A DNA stretch of 64,000 bases. Source: Eucalyptus grandis. Taxonomy: Eukaryota > Streptophyta > Magnoliopsida > Myrtales > Myrtaceae. A program made the position numbers and the translations under genes. Location of the stretch: positions 46,131,212 to 46,195,211 of the forward strand of contig NC_052614.1 in NCBI RefSeq assembly GCF_016545825.1. The letters run 5' to 3'. A model generated the notes under the pieces. It did not search any database. It had not been told where the DNA came from and saw only the letters and a program-made list of their open reading frames with translations. Positions 23,664 through 35,656 of this stretch are shown here, piece after piece; position 1 is the first letter of the stretch, and each line of letters opens with the position of its first letter.

Positions 23664-25260
23664 ATGACAAACCCACAAACACCTACCTCAACCTCCAAAG
23701 ATTAGTCAGCAAGGAATACGACGCCACGTGCTTCACTCAATCCAAATTCGTCCATCATCACCTCCATGGTTGAACAGCAGCCCGGTCAAGGCCAAATTCA
23801 CACACAACACACGCAATGGCAACATTTTCCGACTCAGTTCAATCCAGGGTTGCCTTTCTCGAGCTATCCTTATCAATGGATGCCATACCCATGGATCCAT
23901 AGATCAAACACAGATACATCACAGCTGGGCTACTAGAGCGTGCAGACCGATGGAGGCCTACCAACCAACAATGGGGTAGGCTCAACCATCGGCCCTGAGT
24001 AGACGGGCGGATCAGAAAATTCGAATGTGGGCGCTTTCAATCTAGGTCAGACTACAAACATTCCAGGGTTCCCAACAGGGTTTCTACCTTTCCCTTTCAC
24101 AGTCGCCATGGGTTGCCCAAAACCCGACGACGCACTGTACATCTCCAACGCTGACGGACCTGAGTTGCAACTTATCAGCCACCCCCTCACAGGACCGGAG
24201 AATTACTCAAATTGGGCACGTGAATTCCATCGAGCCCTCGTAACAAAAGATAAGGAGGGATTCATCGACAGAACTATTCCGGTCCCAATTGATGAAAAAT
24301 TAGGGCGACAATGGAAAAAATGCAACCAGTTTGGTCAAAATGTGGATAAGAAACTGCATCAGCCTAGAAATAGTTGCCAGTTTGCCTCCCACAGAGGATT
24401 CAAAATTTTTTTGGGATAATATATGAGAGATGTATGGAAAACTGGATCGGGCGAGAATCTTCTCGCTACATCAGGCCCTTTCCGAACTGAAGCAAGGAAA
24501 CATGCTGTGATGATGTGCTTCAACAAGCTCTCAGCTCTCTAGAATGAGCTAGAAGTAATGGAGGAGAAGCTCGATGGACCTGAAGCCACCCTCCAACAAT
24601 ACAAGGCGATAAAAGATAGAGAGAATGCGACACGGTTCTTGCTTATTCTTAACGAATCTTACCTCCATTTCAGGTCACAAATTCTCGCTATGGAGCCTGC
24701 ACCTTCGATCGGCCATATATTCTAGCTCGCCGTGCAAGAGGAAAGCCAAAGGCTTGCTTCAACGGAGGGGAAAGGGGCTGAAACCCTAGCATTGGCCGCG
24801 AGAAGCGAAATGGGCTCGCGAACCCTAGAGAAGAGGCGCGACGCAAGCCTAGGGTTCACGGAACATAAGCCCTTTAAAGGGTCTAGTTTGACTGTCATGA
24901 TCATGCATCACGATCAGACAGCTCAAGAGGGGCGCGCAACTCTGAAGATCTAGACAGTGGAGATGGTTCTATCATTAAAGGATCCAACGGCGGACAATTT
25001 TCAAAGAATTACGGGTCACATTCTTATGGGCCTAATTCCTATGGGTCGAATTCAAAAAATAAGGGGAAATTGTATTGTGATTTTTGCAAACGACGCCATC
25101 ACACGGTTGAAAATTGTTGGAAGTTGCATGGCAAACCTAGAGAAAAAAAAAGGGCAAGGAAATATCAGTAGCATCATATCAACTCACAGGACAGGCAAAT
25201 GCACATCAACCCATTACTCATGGTGAATATGAGCAATTGATGCAGGCACTACAAAAATTA
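23664..25260 (+). pseudogene. Copia gag, interrupted
   Basis: The likely start is the ATG at 23,664 (MTNPQTPTSTSKD), where an in-frame stop follows. Frame 24,027-24,419 carries the conserved gag entry PLTGPENYSNWAREF and then VTKDKEGFIDRTI. The zinc knuckle at about 25,075-25,130 reads CDFCKRRHHTVENCWKLHG (CX2CX4HX4C). At least two stops and frame changes lie between these parts, so no full-length capsid protein can be made. Confidence 0.82.
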
Positions 25261-25319
25261 GAAGTTCAAAAGAGGGGGAGTAGCTTTACTGGTATTCCTC
25301 ATTGTCTGATAAACAATAT

Positions 25320-26568
25320 ATTGAGAAATACTTGAATTGTTGATTCTGGAGCCAGTGATCATATTACATGTGAGAAGAAATTATTTACCAGCATTAATGA
25401 AGGACTAGATAGTCCTATTATAGTACAATTACCAAATGGGAACATTGCTCATGTCAATATAACTGGGACAGTTAATCTTAGTTCTCAAATTATTCTCATA
25501 AATGTCCTTTATATTCCTGAATTCCAGTTCAATCTTATATTTGTGTCTAGAGCCTGTAAGGAGAATTAATGCCAAGTTTCCTTCAATGCTAATAGTTGTC
25601 AATTTCAAGCCCTTTCGACTAAGAAACTGATGGGATGGGGTAATCTATCTGAAGGATTATTTTTCTGAAGAAGTTCGCCCAAGAATCTAGATCGATTTCC
25701 TTGTAGTAAACAATCATTGTGTAATTTGACTACCAATGATAAAAATTTCCTATTCCATTCTAGATTGGGTCATAGTTCTTTATTTCCCTATTCTCAATGT
25801 CATATTTGCCCCCTTGTAAAGCAATCACGTACCCCCTTTCCATTGAGTAAAAGTCGTGCAGCTGATATTTTTTCTTTACTTCACATTGATGTCTGGGGAC
25901 CATATCATACACTAAATCATGAAGGTTCTCGGTTCTTCCTCACCATTGTGGACGATCATTCAAGGGCCACTTGGATCTTCCTCATGCAATCTAAGAGTCA
26001 GGTCGTGTCACATTTAAGAACATTTCTTTCTCTGTCAAAAACTCAATTTGGGCAAACTGTCCAAAAAATTCGGACAGACAATGGCAAAGAATTTTTCAAT
26101 TATGAGTGTATGACTTTATTATCATATCAAGGGATCTTACATGAGAGTTCATGTACATACACACCACAACAAAATGGAATAGTGGAAAGGAAGCACCATC
26201 ACTTGTTGGAAGTTGTCCGGGCTTTAAAATTCCAGGCTTCTATTCCAGATATTTTTTGGGGAGATCGTGTTTTGACTGCAGCATATTTGATCAACCGTAT
26301 GCCGACCAAGATTCTTAACGGTCAAAGCCCCTTCGAACTCCTTTTTGGGAAGAAACTAGATCTTAATCATCTGAGGATTTTTGGGTGTCTATGCTATGCT
26401 TCTATAGTAGGACCTAAGGATAAGATGGGTCCACGAGCACACCATTGCATATTTATGGGGTATCCTACCTTACAAAAGGGGTACCGAATATTTGATCCCT
26501 TTACAAGTGAATTCTTCGTTAGTAGGGATGTTCAATTCCAAGAAGATTTTTTCCCTTTTGCTACCTAG
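25320..26568 (+). pseudogene. Copia protease and integrase region
   Basis: The protease site reads IVDSGASDHITC at about 25,335-25,370. The integrase zinc finger is at 25,745-25,830 (FHSRLGHSS ... CHICPLVKQSR) and seems shortened between the His and Cys pairs. The core has all three acidic residues in context: HIDVWGPYH, RTDNGKEFFN and QQNGIVERKHH. The frame 25,717-26,568 is open for 283 codons, ending in a stop after FPFAT. Stops occur upstream, near 25,337 and 25,568. Confidence 0.88.
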
Positions 26569-27007
26569 GAATCCGGCACAAATAGACCGGGATATTCTCA
26601 TACTCATCGTATCGAAGAGTCCATTCATGATTCAGGATATGCTCTGGTTCCATATTCAGATAATACAGGTACTGATCCTTCACCTACTACGGCTCTAACA
26701 CCTTTAGCAGCAGACACGGATCAAAACCTGGATGAAGGAATTGCATTAGAGTCATTTCCTGTGGAGCCTCCAGCAACTCAATCATCTTCTGAAGACATCC
26801 AGCCAAGATGTTTGGGACGAGCCACACGTCCCCCAACTTGGACCAAAGATTACATATGTGTAGTAAGAAATTCACCGAGTATTCTTTTTCTTATCTCTTC
26901 TTATGTTTCTTTTGATCGATTATCCGAGGAGCATAGATGTTGCATTACCCACATTTCTGAAGAGCGAGAGCCTTCAAGCTATGATGAGGCAAGCATTGAT
27001 CCGTGAT

Positions 27008-28460
27008 GGCAGAAGGCTATGGAAGCAGAATTGCAGGCACTGGTGGATAATCAGACATGGGAACTTGTCAATCTGCCTCCACATCGTAAGCCAATTGGAT
27101 GCAAATGGGTCTACAAGATCAAATATCGAGCTGATGATTCAATTGAAAGGTACAAAGTCCGATTGGTAGCAAAAGGTTTTACACGGAAGGAAGTTTTTGA
27201 TTATCACGAAACCTTCTCTCCCATAGCCAAAGATGTTACAGTCCGCTCATTCCTCTCTGTAGCAACTTATCAAGACTGGTCATTACATCAGATGGATGTT
27301 CATAATGCCTTCCTCCATGAAGATCTAGATGAAGAGATTTATATGGACATACCACAGGGTTTATGGAGAAAGGGGGAGAATAAAGTATGTCGTTTCCGCA
27401 AATCCCTATATGGGCTTAAGCAAGCTTCTAGACAATGGTATGCAAAATTTTCTGAGTCCCTAATAGCTGTTAGTTTTCAACAGTCCAAATTTGATTATGC
27501 TTTTTTCACATGGACCAAAGGTAAGTCATCTATATACTTGATGATATATGTAGATGATATACTGATTATGGGCAATGATGAGATAGCTATCAAAGGTTTC
27601 AAGCAATACTTGCACTCTACTTTCCATATAAAAGATCTAGGGTCGCCAAAGTATTTTCTTGGAATAGAAATTGCTCGATCAGACCAAGGAATATCCCTCA
27701 GCCAGAGGAAATTTGCCTTGGAAATCATATCAGAAGCAGGATTGTCAGGATGTAAGCTAGCTATAATTCCAATTGAGCAAAATATCAAACTGACCACATC
27801 AGATTATGATGCTGGAATCTCTCAAGAAGCCGATCCTATACTGAGAGATCCAATGAGTTATCAGAAACTTGTTGGGAAGCTCATATATTTAACTATGACC
27901 AGGCCAGACATTAGTTATGCCATGCAAACCCTCAGTCAGTTCATGCACAGTCCAAAGCAGTCCCACATGAATGTCGCACTCAAAGTGGTAAAGTATTTGA
28001 AGAAATGTCCTAAACTTGGAATTCTCCTCTCTAAGAAATGTGATATGAGGATGACTGCATATTGTGATGCGGATTATGCAACCTATCTAATGAGCAGAAG
28101 GTCCATAATTGGTTTATGTATCAAGTTAGGGGATTCTTTCCTTTCATGGAAAGCAAAGAAGTAACCAACTGTTTTATTATCCTCAGAAGAAGCAGAATAT
28201 CGAGCCATGACAAAAACCACATGTGAGATAGTGTGGCTACGTGGATTACTTCGAGACCTTGTTGAAGGGCCAGTAAAATTGTTTTGCGACAACGATGTGG
28301 CCCTCAGACTTGCCTCAAACCCAGTCGTTAATGAAAGAATGAAACACATAGAAGTGGACTGTCATTTCACACGAGAATAGATCCAGCTATGGATAATCGA
28401 GATATTGGGGATTCGAATAGAAGAACAACCAGCGGACGTCTTCACCAAACCTTTGTGTCG
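27008..28460 (+). pseudogene. Copia reverse transcriptase and RNase H
   Basis: An open frame of 381 codons (27,019-28,164) covers RT: WVYKIKYRADDSIERYK, HQMDVHNAFLH, YGLKQASRQWYAK and the catalytic LMIYVDDILI, then KYFLGIEIARSDQGISLSQ. RNase H starts AYCDADYAT. A stop at 28,162-28,164 (after WKAKK) cuts the domain. The remainder, EEAEYRAMT, KHIEVDCHFTRE and, in another frame, PADVFTKPL, follows to about 28,460. A stop also precedes the first Met (DP then stop at 27,007). The RT catalytic part looks intact; the polyprotein is not. Confidence 0.9.
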
Positions 28461-28520
28461 AAGCTAGCATGCGTATCTCCTAAGCAAGCTAGGCGTCTTG
28501 GATATCTAAAAGCCACCAGC

Positions 28521-28531
28521 TTGAGGGGGAG
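28521..28531 (+). other. Polypurine tract of the Ale-like Copia
   Basis: TTGAGGGGGAG lies directly before the 3' LTR and is the plus-strand primer. Confidence 0.85.
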
Positions 28532-28754
28532 TGTTGGAAGATACGCAAGAAGATTCACCACACCATTCAAGGATCAATCATGATCAATTAGTATCGGATC
28601 TAATCGGATCCAAATTGTAAAATATTTAGTTGCTTTTCTTATACACATCCTGTACTATAACAATAGTGGTCATTGTACATTGAAAGATATACACAGAATA
28701 CAAAGAAAATTCTCACGTTCTTTCTCTCGTCTTCTTCCCCTCCATCTTCTTTCA
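28532..28754 (+). repeat. 3' LTR of the Ale-like Copia
   Basis: The LTR is 223 bp, starts TGTTGGAAGATACGC and ends TTCTTTCA, and is followed by the target duplication CAATA. A TATA motif is not obvious. Confidence 0.95.
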
Positions 28755-28759
28755 CAATA

Positions 28760-29450
28760 ATTAAAACAATCGTCAATCAAGACAAACAAGCAAGCAATGG
28801 TCAGCCCAAGTCAATGGTCAGGATCGGAGTGCTGTGTACTACGTCTTCTTCTATTCACATTTCTTTTCGGGCCAAGATTATAATTTCATCATCATCACGC
28901 GGAATTCAAAAAATTGGACAGACAAATCAAAGTGTCCACAATACATTATCCGTACGGTTTACTTCTACAATGAATAATTTATTCACCGGAAAGAAGCTTC
29001 TCTCTATTCCTACGAAATCAAGTGTATCATCAATCAACTTGTTATTTATCTTTTTATTATAAAATACCACCAAAACAAAAATAAGAAAGAAAAGAATGAA
29101 CAAATTCTATATCCTAGCTATCTCTTCTTACATTACAAAAGATTCTCCTCTTGAGTTGGATTTATACAGATGTGATGTAGAAGGTTGAGTTGATTAAACA
29201 TACTTATAGTCAAATTAAAAAATATCAATTATACAATATTAAAAGTTTGCTCAATTGATTGTCTAAGATTGTGTTGTCAACATAATCATTCTGAAATTTA
29301 CATATCAATGTAGACCATTGTGATGGCAACTTCACTGTTTATGGTGTCTGGAATTATATTAACATATAAAGAACGAGTGAAATGGATAATTTAATGTCAC
29401 CTCTCATAAATTTCAAAATATTTTTATCACTATCCAAAAGTCTTTTGCAA
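28760..29450. repeat. Remainder of central-array unit 1
   Basis: This continues the unit interrupted by the Copia element. GTCAATGGTCAGGATCGGAG corresponds to about 31,785 and 30,320, ATCATCATCACGCGG to 30,585 and 32,078, and the CTTCTCTCTATTCCTACG block to 30,711. No gene is visible. Confidence 0.55.
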
Positions 29451-32429
29451 GGGATCATTTCTAGTAGGGATCTTTCCCAAGGCCTCCAGGCTCACCCAAC
29501 GTTGTTAGGTTTGCGGCTAAAACGATCAATTTCTTGAAGTTTTGCTTTAGATTCACTATCAAACTTTCGTAACAATTTTACCAATTAAAACGAATGATTG
29601 TTGCTATTTTTTTTAGTGCTGACTGCAAACAATTTTCTATGAACATGGGCTAACACTAATCGCATAAACAAAAAAAAGAAACAGGCTGGTATATAATATT
29701 GCATTGCTCTATAACTTAAGTACGGTAATTAGATCAAATTATACAGGAATTTGCTTCTCCTATTTTGGTAATAATGTGGGTGGATAGTTAGTGTAGTCCG
29801 GTATTCTAGTAGCCATCCGTGACAGAATTGCCGTTAAAAAATGCTCTATAATTAGGACCTTACTCGCGTGTTAGAAAACATTGAAGAGACAGTAGAATAA
29901 AAAATTGATGAAATTGATGTTTGTACAAGAAATGGCATCTCCAATGCCGCATGCCCCTCATAGGCCATTCCAATGACGTTGTACTAGAAATCATGGATTA
30001 TAATACTCATATAGACAAGTTTCTTCTCTTAATATTTACATTTGAATCGTTGAGATTACGTGTTTTTCTTGAGGTGAATCTTAGAAAAATTACTCAATTA
30101 TTTTTCGGTAATATTCTTAACTTAGTATTAAGTGAAATTGAGTTGCAATTTCTGATTTCCATTATCTGCGACATGCCCGATAGCCCGCTTGTGGCCTGAC
30201 GAAGTCTAAGGTTGGGGGGTGGTTTGGTCAGCCCTCATCAACCTACCGTGATGACCCCAATAAATATTATTTGGAGATGGTAACAAAACAATGGTCAAAA
30301 CAAGCAAAAGAGCAAAGGTCAGGACCAGTGTGCCGTGTATTACGTTTTTCTTCTATTTACATTTATTTTTGCTTAATTTTATGCTATATACCACATGAAT
30401 TAATGCTATTCGTACTTTCATCGCCCAATAAGAGTTGATGTCGTCCGGAGTTGATCAGCCAATTGTGAACCATTAACGTAGTCAAAGTCACCCACGAACA
30501 TGTCAATAGTGGCATTTGCTCTCAATATGCTTGTTACTTTTAGTACGCCTTAGTCCAGACGCAAATGAAAAGCCAATTAAAATCATCATCATCATGCGGA
30601 AATTGAAAATTTGAAGTTATATTTAAAATGTTTACTATACATTGATCGAACGAATCACTTTTACAATAAACCATTAATAATAGAAGCTATACCTTGTTTA
30701 CCAGAAGGAGGCTTGTCTCTGTTTTCATATATCAAGTGCATCATCAATCGACTAGTTATTGGCCTTTCGATCATTCTTCCCAATGAAAAAAGAAAAAAAT
30801 GAAAAAGAAGAATGAACAAATCCCGTAATCCAACTATACAAAAAAATATTTTCTATTACTTATTGAGAAGTAATAAAAGATATTGATCATATATAATATG
30901 GAAAATTTTCTTAACTCTTTTTAGTCTGAAATAATTTTCTTTCTAATTAATTGCCTAAATATTGTGTTGTCAAAAAAATCCTTCTAAAATTTAGATCTAA
31001 ATGTAGTACATCGGGATGGCAACTCCTCTATAAATGGTGCCTGGAATTATGGTAGCTACTAACCCCAATAAAGAAAAATAGGATGGTAAACAATATTTGA
31101 TAATGCATGAGAGTCCAAGTACGGTAATGATATCAAATTGTATTGGACTTTGTGCATCTCAGTTCAATACAAATGTGGCTGGATAGCCATCTTTGGCAAA
31201 GAGGCTGTTAAAATATGTTCTATAAATAGGACTTTATTGCGCACCTTCTAAACCACTGAAGAGACTCTATAATTGAAAATGAGGTTCGGACAAGGAAAAG
31301 GCTTCTCCCACGTCGAACGTCCATCAAAGCCCATTCCTACAATGTTGTACTAGATGTCATGGATCACAATACTTATATAGAGAAATGGTTATTTGAATTG
31401 TTACGATTCTGTGTTTTTCCTGAGGAAAATTTTGGGAGCACGAAATTTATGGGCTTCGATAATCACCTGATATGCCTTGTACACGTTCGAAATTTCTGAA
31501 TTAATATCCATGTTAGAAAAGGAAAAGTGCAGTCGAGAGATACGAATGCAATAGAGATGTGCCGTGGCTTGTGGATCCTGTTTCCGAACGACTTCCTTCT
31601 GTTTTCATGGGAAATTGAGTTTCTGTTTCCGATTTCCATGGCTAGCCTGGAGCCCACTAGAGTCAGGTGGATCTAATTTAGTAGAGTTCGAAGTCGAAGT
31701 CCAAGGAAAAATACAAAACAATCTACCGTGTCGACACCAATGAACTTAACGATACAAAACAAAAGGAAAAGGGTGCTAAGTTCGAGTCAATGGTCGGGAT
31801 CGGCGTGTGCTGCGTATTACGTTTTCTTCTATATAAACTTTTTCGCGACTTCATCATCCAATAAGAGTCGATGTCATCCATCTCTGATCAGTTCATTGCG
31901 AACCAGGAAATGCCGACCAATTCACTCATGAAAATAGATAACAATGTTTTACCTACCATTACTAAATCTGAGAGAGACGTATAAAATGCCGTGACATATT
32001 AATAGTCGCATTTGCTCTCAATACAGTAGTCACTTTTAGTATTCCTTAGTCCGGACATAAAGGAAAAGCCAACTAAATCATCATCACGCGGAAATTGGAA
32101 AATCGAGACTATAAATCAAAGTGTCCCCTATATATTTTGGTCGAGTGAATTGCAAAAATGAACCATTTATCATGATTGTTATACCTTATTCCCCAGAAAG
32201 AAGCTTGTCTCTGGTCTTACATAATCAAATGCATCTCAATCAACTCATTATTGGCCTATCAATATTCCTGCCCGACAAAAAGGAAAACAAGAGAAAAGAA
32301 AAAGAATGAACAAATATTGTCACGTTTTTCCCATGAATTCCAAAACATTGTTGTCGCCATCCGAAAGTCTTTCTAAGGGATCTTCCCCAAAAAGTAAAAC
32401 GATAAGAATGGTCGATTTCTTAAAGTTTT

Positions 32430-32840
32430 ATTTTAGAGCCATCATCAACCTTTAGAGCAAATGATTTTTGATAGTTTTTGAGTGCTGATTGCAACAATTT
32501 CTCTGTATGGGCTAACACTAATCACATCAACGGAAGAAAGAAACAGGCTGGTATATAATATGAGACAATGCATGATAGTCCAAGTACGGTAATGACTTGG
32601 GCTTTGCATATATAGGCCTTCTTCCACCGGTGTTGTTGATGTGTGGAGGATGTGTTCAAATGCATTGGCTACTTTCAGTAATCTGGCCAGGAGGGTCATT
32701 CGAACAGGGGCACGCCGTGGGAATGGAGGAAACTATAATGCGATTGTTATGAGTGTGTTTGGTTTATTCATGCTTAAGTTTGTTAGTACGCATGTCCATG
32801 CGTAATCTTCTAGCAACTCCATATTATTAAGAAAATAGAC
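32430..32840. repeat. Last, truncated unit of the central array
   Basis: GGTCGATTTCTTAAAGTTT and the AAACAGGCTGGTATATAATA landmark are present, but the match to the array stops near 32,600. The following 200 bp have no recognised content and lead into the TNL duplication at 32,840. Confidence 0.5.
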
Positions 32841-34620
32841 AAATTCATGTTTGAACAAATCACTTACCCTAATAGTATACTCCCACACCAGCAAAAGCCC
32901 GACGTAGAATGTTCTCGAATCAATATAAATACTGCTACTTTGATGATTATTTTCATAGGCCACTACATTATTGCCAAAAGTAAGCTAGATCTGGATAGAT
33001 CAAGGCTTGATGATATTTCTAAATCTTTGTGTAGGAGATTAGATGTGCGAGAAGATAATAACAAAGCTTATTGAAATTAGCATTTGGGTGAAGTGTGCCT
33101 AGAACAGCCGTTAAGCAACTTTAGAAAACCGAAATTTCACATTTTTGGTGCCCCTTTCTAGTTCCTACCTCGGTAACCATCGTCAATTGAGTCCGTATAT
33201 TTTTTTTATTTCTTTGATGACAACTTCCTCCAAGCCTCAAAATTCAGGATTTGCTGATCTTACAAACTTTTTCAATTGCAAGAGTGGGAGATCATCGCTT
33301 ATAGCTACTTGTTTTCCTTTCGCGGAATATGTCGAAAAAACATCAATCCCGCTTCTTCATCTTCTTCCAGTCGGATAGATTAGGTAGGCATAGCAAGGAA
33401 TTGCCGCGTCTGATATTAATACTTTCTAGTGACTTTAGTCTGTCAAGATCCTGAATCTCAACCAATTTCAGACAATCCCATAGTATAAGGTCCTTGAGAT
33501 TCTTGAAGACAGATAAGTTGGAAAGGTCAACAACTTCAAGAAGATTGCAATTGTTACTCAGTTTTCTCAAACCAAGGGGAAGTTGTCCAATCTGGCGCAG
33601 GTTCTTGCAGTTGATGAGTTCAAGTTCTTATAGGCAGCAAATGCAACAAGAAATATGAGCTCATACTAGTTATCCTCGGAAGGTTTTTTTTTATCAGAAT
33701 ACTCGGAGGTTCCAATATATAAAATGCACTGTCAATTCTCAATTTTGCAAAAGCAAGGGGTCATGCGCTGATTGATTAACTCACAAGGTTGGAGATCACT
33801 GGAGCTTCTTTTGTGGCCCTGGGGATAGACATAGACTTACCAAACTTTGGGGAAGTTTAGTACATTCTCCACACGAGTTTGCGTTAATTTCAAAATCTTC
33901 AAGAAAGGTAATCTCACGATATCACTAGGAATCATATCTAGCTGCTTACAACCCTCTCCATAACTCTCATCAAGTTTCTCCAACATTCCATTTGCCTTGG
34001 TTGACTTTTGCAGGTGACTTCTATTCATCTTAAGCTCTTTAAATTGACAATGGTATTTGGGAACTCTACAATGCCTGTTTTTGAGAGATCCAACTCCATT
34101 AAACTTTTTAATATTCCAATTGAGTCGGAAGTATCGTTAGCTTGATGGCTCCAAGAATGACCAAGTGCTCAAAATTTACGAGTGCTTCGACTGAGCTTGG
34201 GACTTGACTAATGCTTCCTATTTTGAAATAGTTACCTATGAGCAACTCAGTCAATGCTTCCAGACAACCTAATTCAACAAGCAGCTGTTCGAGGTGATGA
34301 CATCCATCTAAATTCAAGAGCTTCAAATGCTTCAGATGACCAATGGATCAATCATTGCATGACAAATTCGTTCACCCTCCAAAATTTATATTTCTAAGGA
34401 CAAATATGCAGAGATGTCAAGAGTTTGTTTTTAACGTGGGGCACTTTAATAGATTAAGGACCTTCAATCTTGTATATACTCAACGAAATTGATTTATAGA
34501 ATTTTTGCGAGACAAGCAAATATATCGACTAACGAAGCATTCCACCAAAGTAACTCTATAAATACTTAGTGTATATGCATGCCTCTATAATTTGAGCCTA
34601 AATCACTTTTTATCTCACTT
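32840..34620 (-). repeat. TNL-bearing duplication, copy A
   Basis: This segment matches 48,430-51,370 (copy B) in the same orientation. The 3' flank (32,845-33,065 with 48,440-48,650), the LRR exon and part of the upstream intron (34,480-34,570 with 51,235-51,330) all correspond. Both coding and non-coding parts match, so this is a segmental duplication rather than a retrocopy. Copy B has a solo LTR (48,656-49,765) that copy A lacks. Confidence 0.8.
33260..34473 (-). pseudogene. TNL leucine-rich-repeat exon, pseudogene
   Basis: Open pieces at 33,343-33,570, 33,837-34,028 and 34,108-34,326 are clearly homologous to the LRR exon of copy B. For example NNCNLLEVVDLSNLS is shared exactly, and ESLNIRR-type repeat ends follow. 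Frameshifts, stops and a scrambled segment at about 33,620-33,780 separate the pieces. At the upstream end a deletion of about 24 bp relative to copy B removes the splice acceptor. No TIR, NB-ARC or linker exon is found further upstream (to 35,240), so this is an isolated relic of a resistance-gene LRR. Confidence 0.85.
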
Positions 34621-35240
34621 TTAGTTTTCATCTAATATTGTCCCTAATAAAAATAAAAGAAAATAGATATAGATATATATATATATATATATATATAGAA
34701 TTTATATTATAAGATAGAATTATATTTGAATATACAAATATAAATAAGATTGAATTAAAAACTAAATTATTCTTATTTTTTGTTATTTCAATTTCTTATA
34801 TTAAAATTCAAATATTATTTACATTGAATTATAATTTTAATTTTATAAATTGAAGATGTTTGTTATTCGAGAAAAATAACTTTTTATTAAAGTGTTAGAA
34901 ATCCTATCGACCTTTATCCCACTTTTTTAATGGAAAAATTTTATTTGAATTATATTGCTCTTACATCTGATTTTATTTTGTCTTGAATAGACATCAAATG
35001 TAGAATATAATAATTTTTATCTTGAATTTTATCGCAACTATCAAACACATCCTCAAGATTATGCATATATCTCCTTTGATATAGCATATCTTTGATTGAT
35101 TATATTCGATATTATATTTATCTTGTTACTTTAAATAGCTATCTCATAGAGTCTATAAATAAGCTCATGCAATCTTCATTATAATATATCAAAATACAAA
35201 GAAATTTCAATATTCCTATTTTTTGCATATTATTTTATTT
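34474..35240. other. AT-rich intron relic and intergenic DNA
   Basis: The first 140 bp match the intron upstream of the LRR exon in copy B. The rest is AT-rich, with a TA run at 34,671-34,697, and holds no gene I can recognise. Confidence 0.5.
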
Positions 35241-35656
35241 ATTTAACTGGGGAAGCAAAGTCGCAACAATTATAATGGTCATGATTGGCGTGCGGTGCAT
35301 TACGATTTCTTCTATTACATTTCTTTTTGGGACAAGATAATAATTTCTACTGCATGAATGAGCCTTTTTTCACACCTTTATCATCCAATAAGACTCGATA
35401 TCGTCATCACTGATCAGTCCATCGTGAACCATGAATTGCTGTCAAATTCACCGACAACATATACGACAATGTTACATATATCGTTCACCTTAAGTCCAAA
35501 CACGAAAGGAAAGCCAACTAAAATCATCATCACCACGCCTAAATTGAAATATTGAAGCTATAAATTAATGTGTTTGGTCCACGACTAAAATGTTCGATTT
35601 TTGTAAGGTTTAATTCAGAGTCACTATCAACCTTTCATTATAAATTTACAGATTTA
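35240..35656. repeat. Diverged central-array unit fragment
   Basis: GATTGGCGTGCGGTGCATTACG, CATCCAATAAGACTCGATATCG and GGAAAGCCAACTAAAATCATC correspond in order to blocks at 31,795, 31,858 and 32,060. The unit resumes after each transposon, at 37,326-37,515 and 39,704-40,290. Confidence 0.55.

Larger units (their letters stand above)
23236..28754 (+). mobile_element. Complete Ale-like Copia retrotransposon, 5,519 bp
   Basis: Two 223-bp LTRs (23,236-23,458 and 28,532-28,754) both begin TGTTGGAAGATACGC and end TTCTTTCA. A perfect 5-bp duplication CAATA flanks the element (23,231-23,235 and 28,755-28,759). The order is LTR, primer site, gag, protease, integrase, RT, RNase H, polypurine tract, LTR. 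The short LTR and RT motifs suit the Ale/Retrofit lineage. I count 7 substitutions between the LTRs (3.1%), so insertion is fairly recent on a plant scale. Nonsense mutations in gag and pol make it non-autonomous now. It sits inside unit 1 of the central array. Confidence 0.95.
21883..32700. repeat. Central tandem array of 1.4-2.0-kb non-coding units
   Basis: Ordered landmarks recur. Landmark one is CTTGTCTCTGTTTTCA at 21,883, about 29,006, 30,711 and 32,200. Landmark two is AAACAGGCTGGTATATAATA at 22,195, 29,683, 31,083 (diverged) and 32,541. Landmark three is GTCCGGTATTCTAGTAGCC at 22,342 and 29,796, deleted in the third unit. Landmark-two spacing is about 1.96 kb (Copia subtracted), 1.40 kb and 1.46 kb. 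Units share a TATAAATA block and a CGTGTCGACACCAAT-like block, but no conserved reading frame. A diverged further unit lies at 35,240-40,290. Confidence 0.7.
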
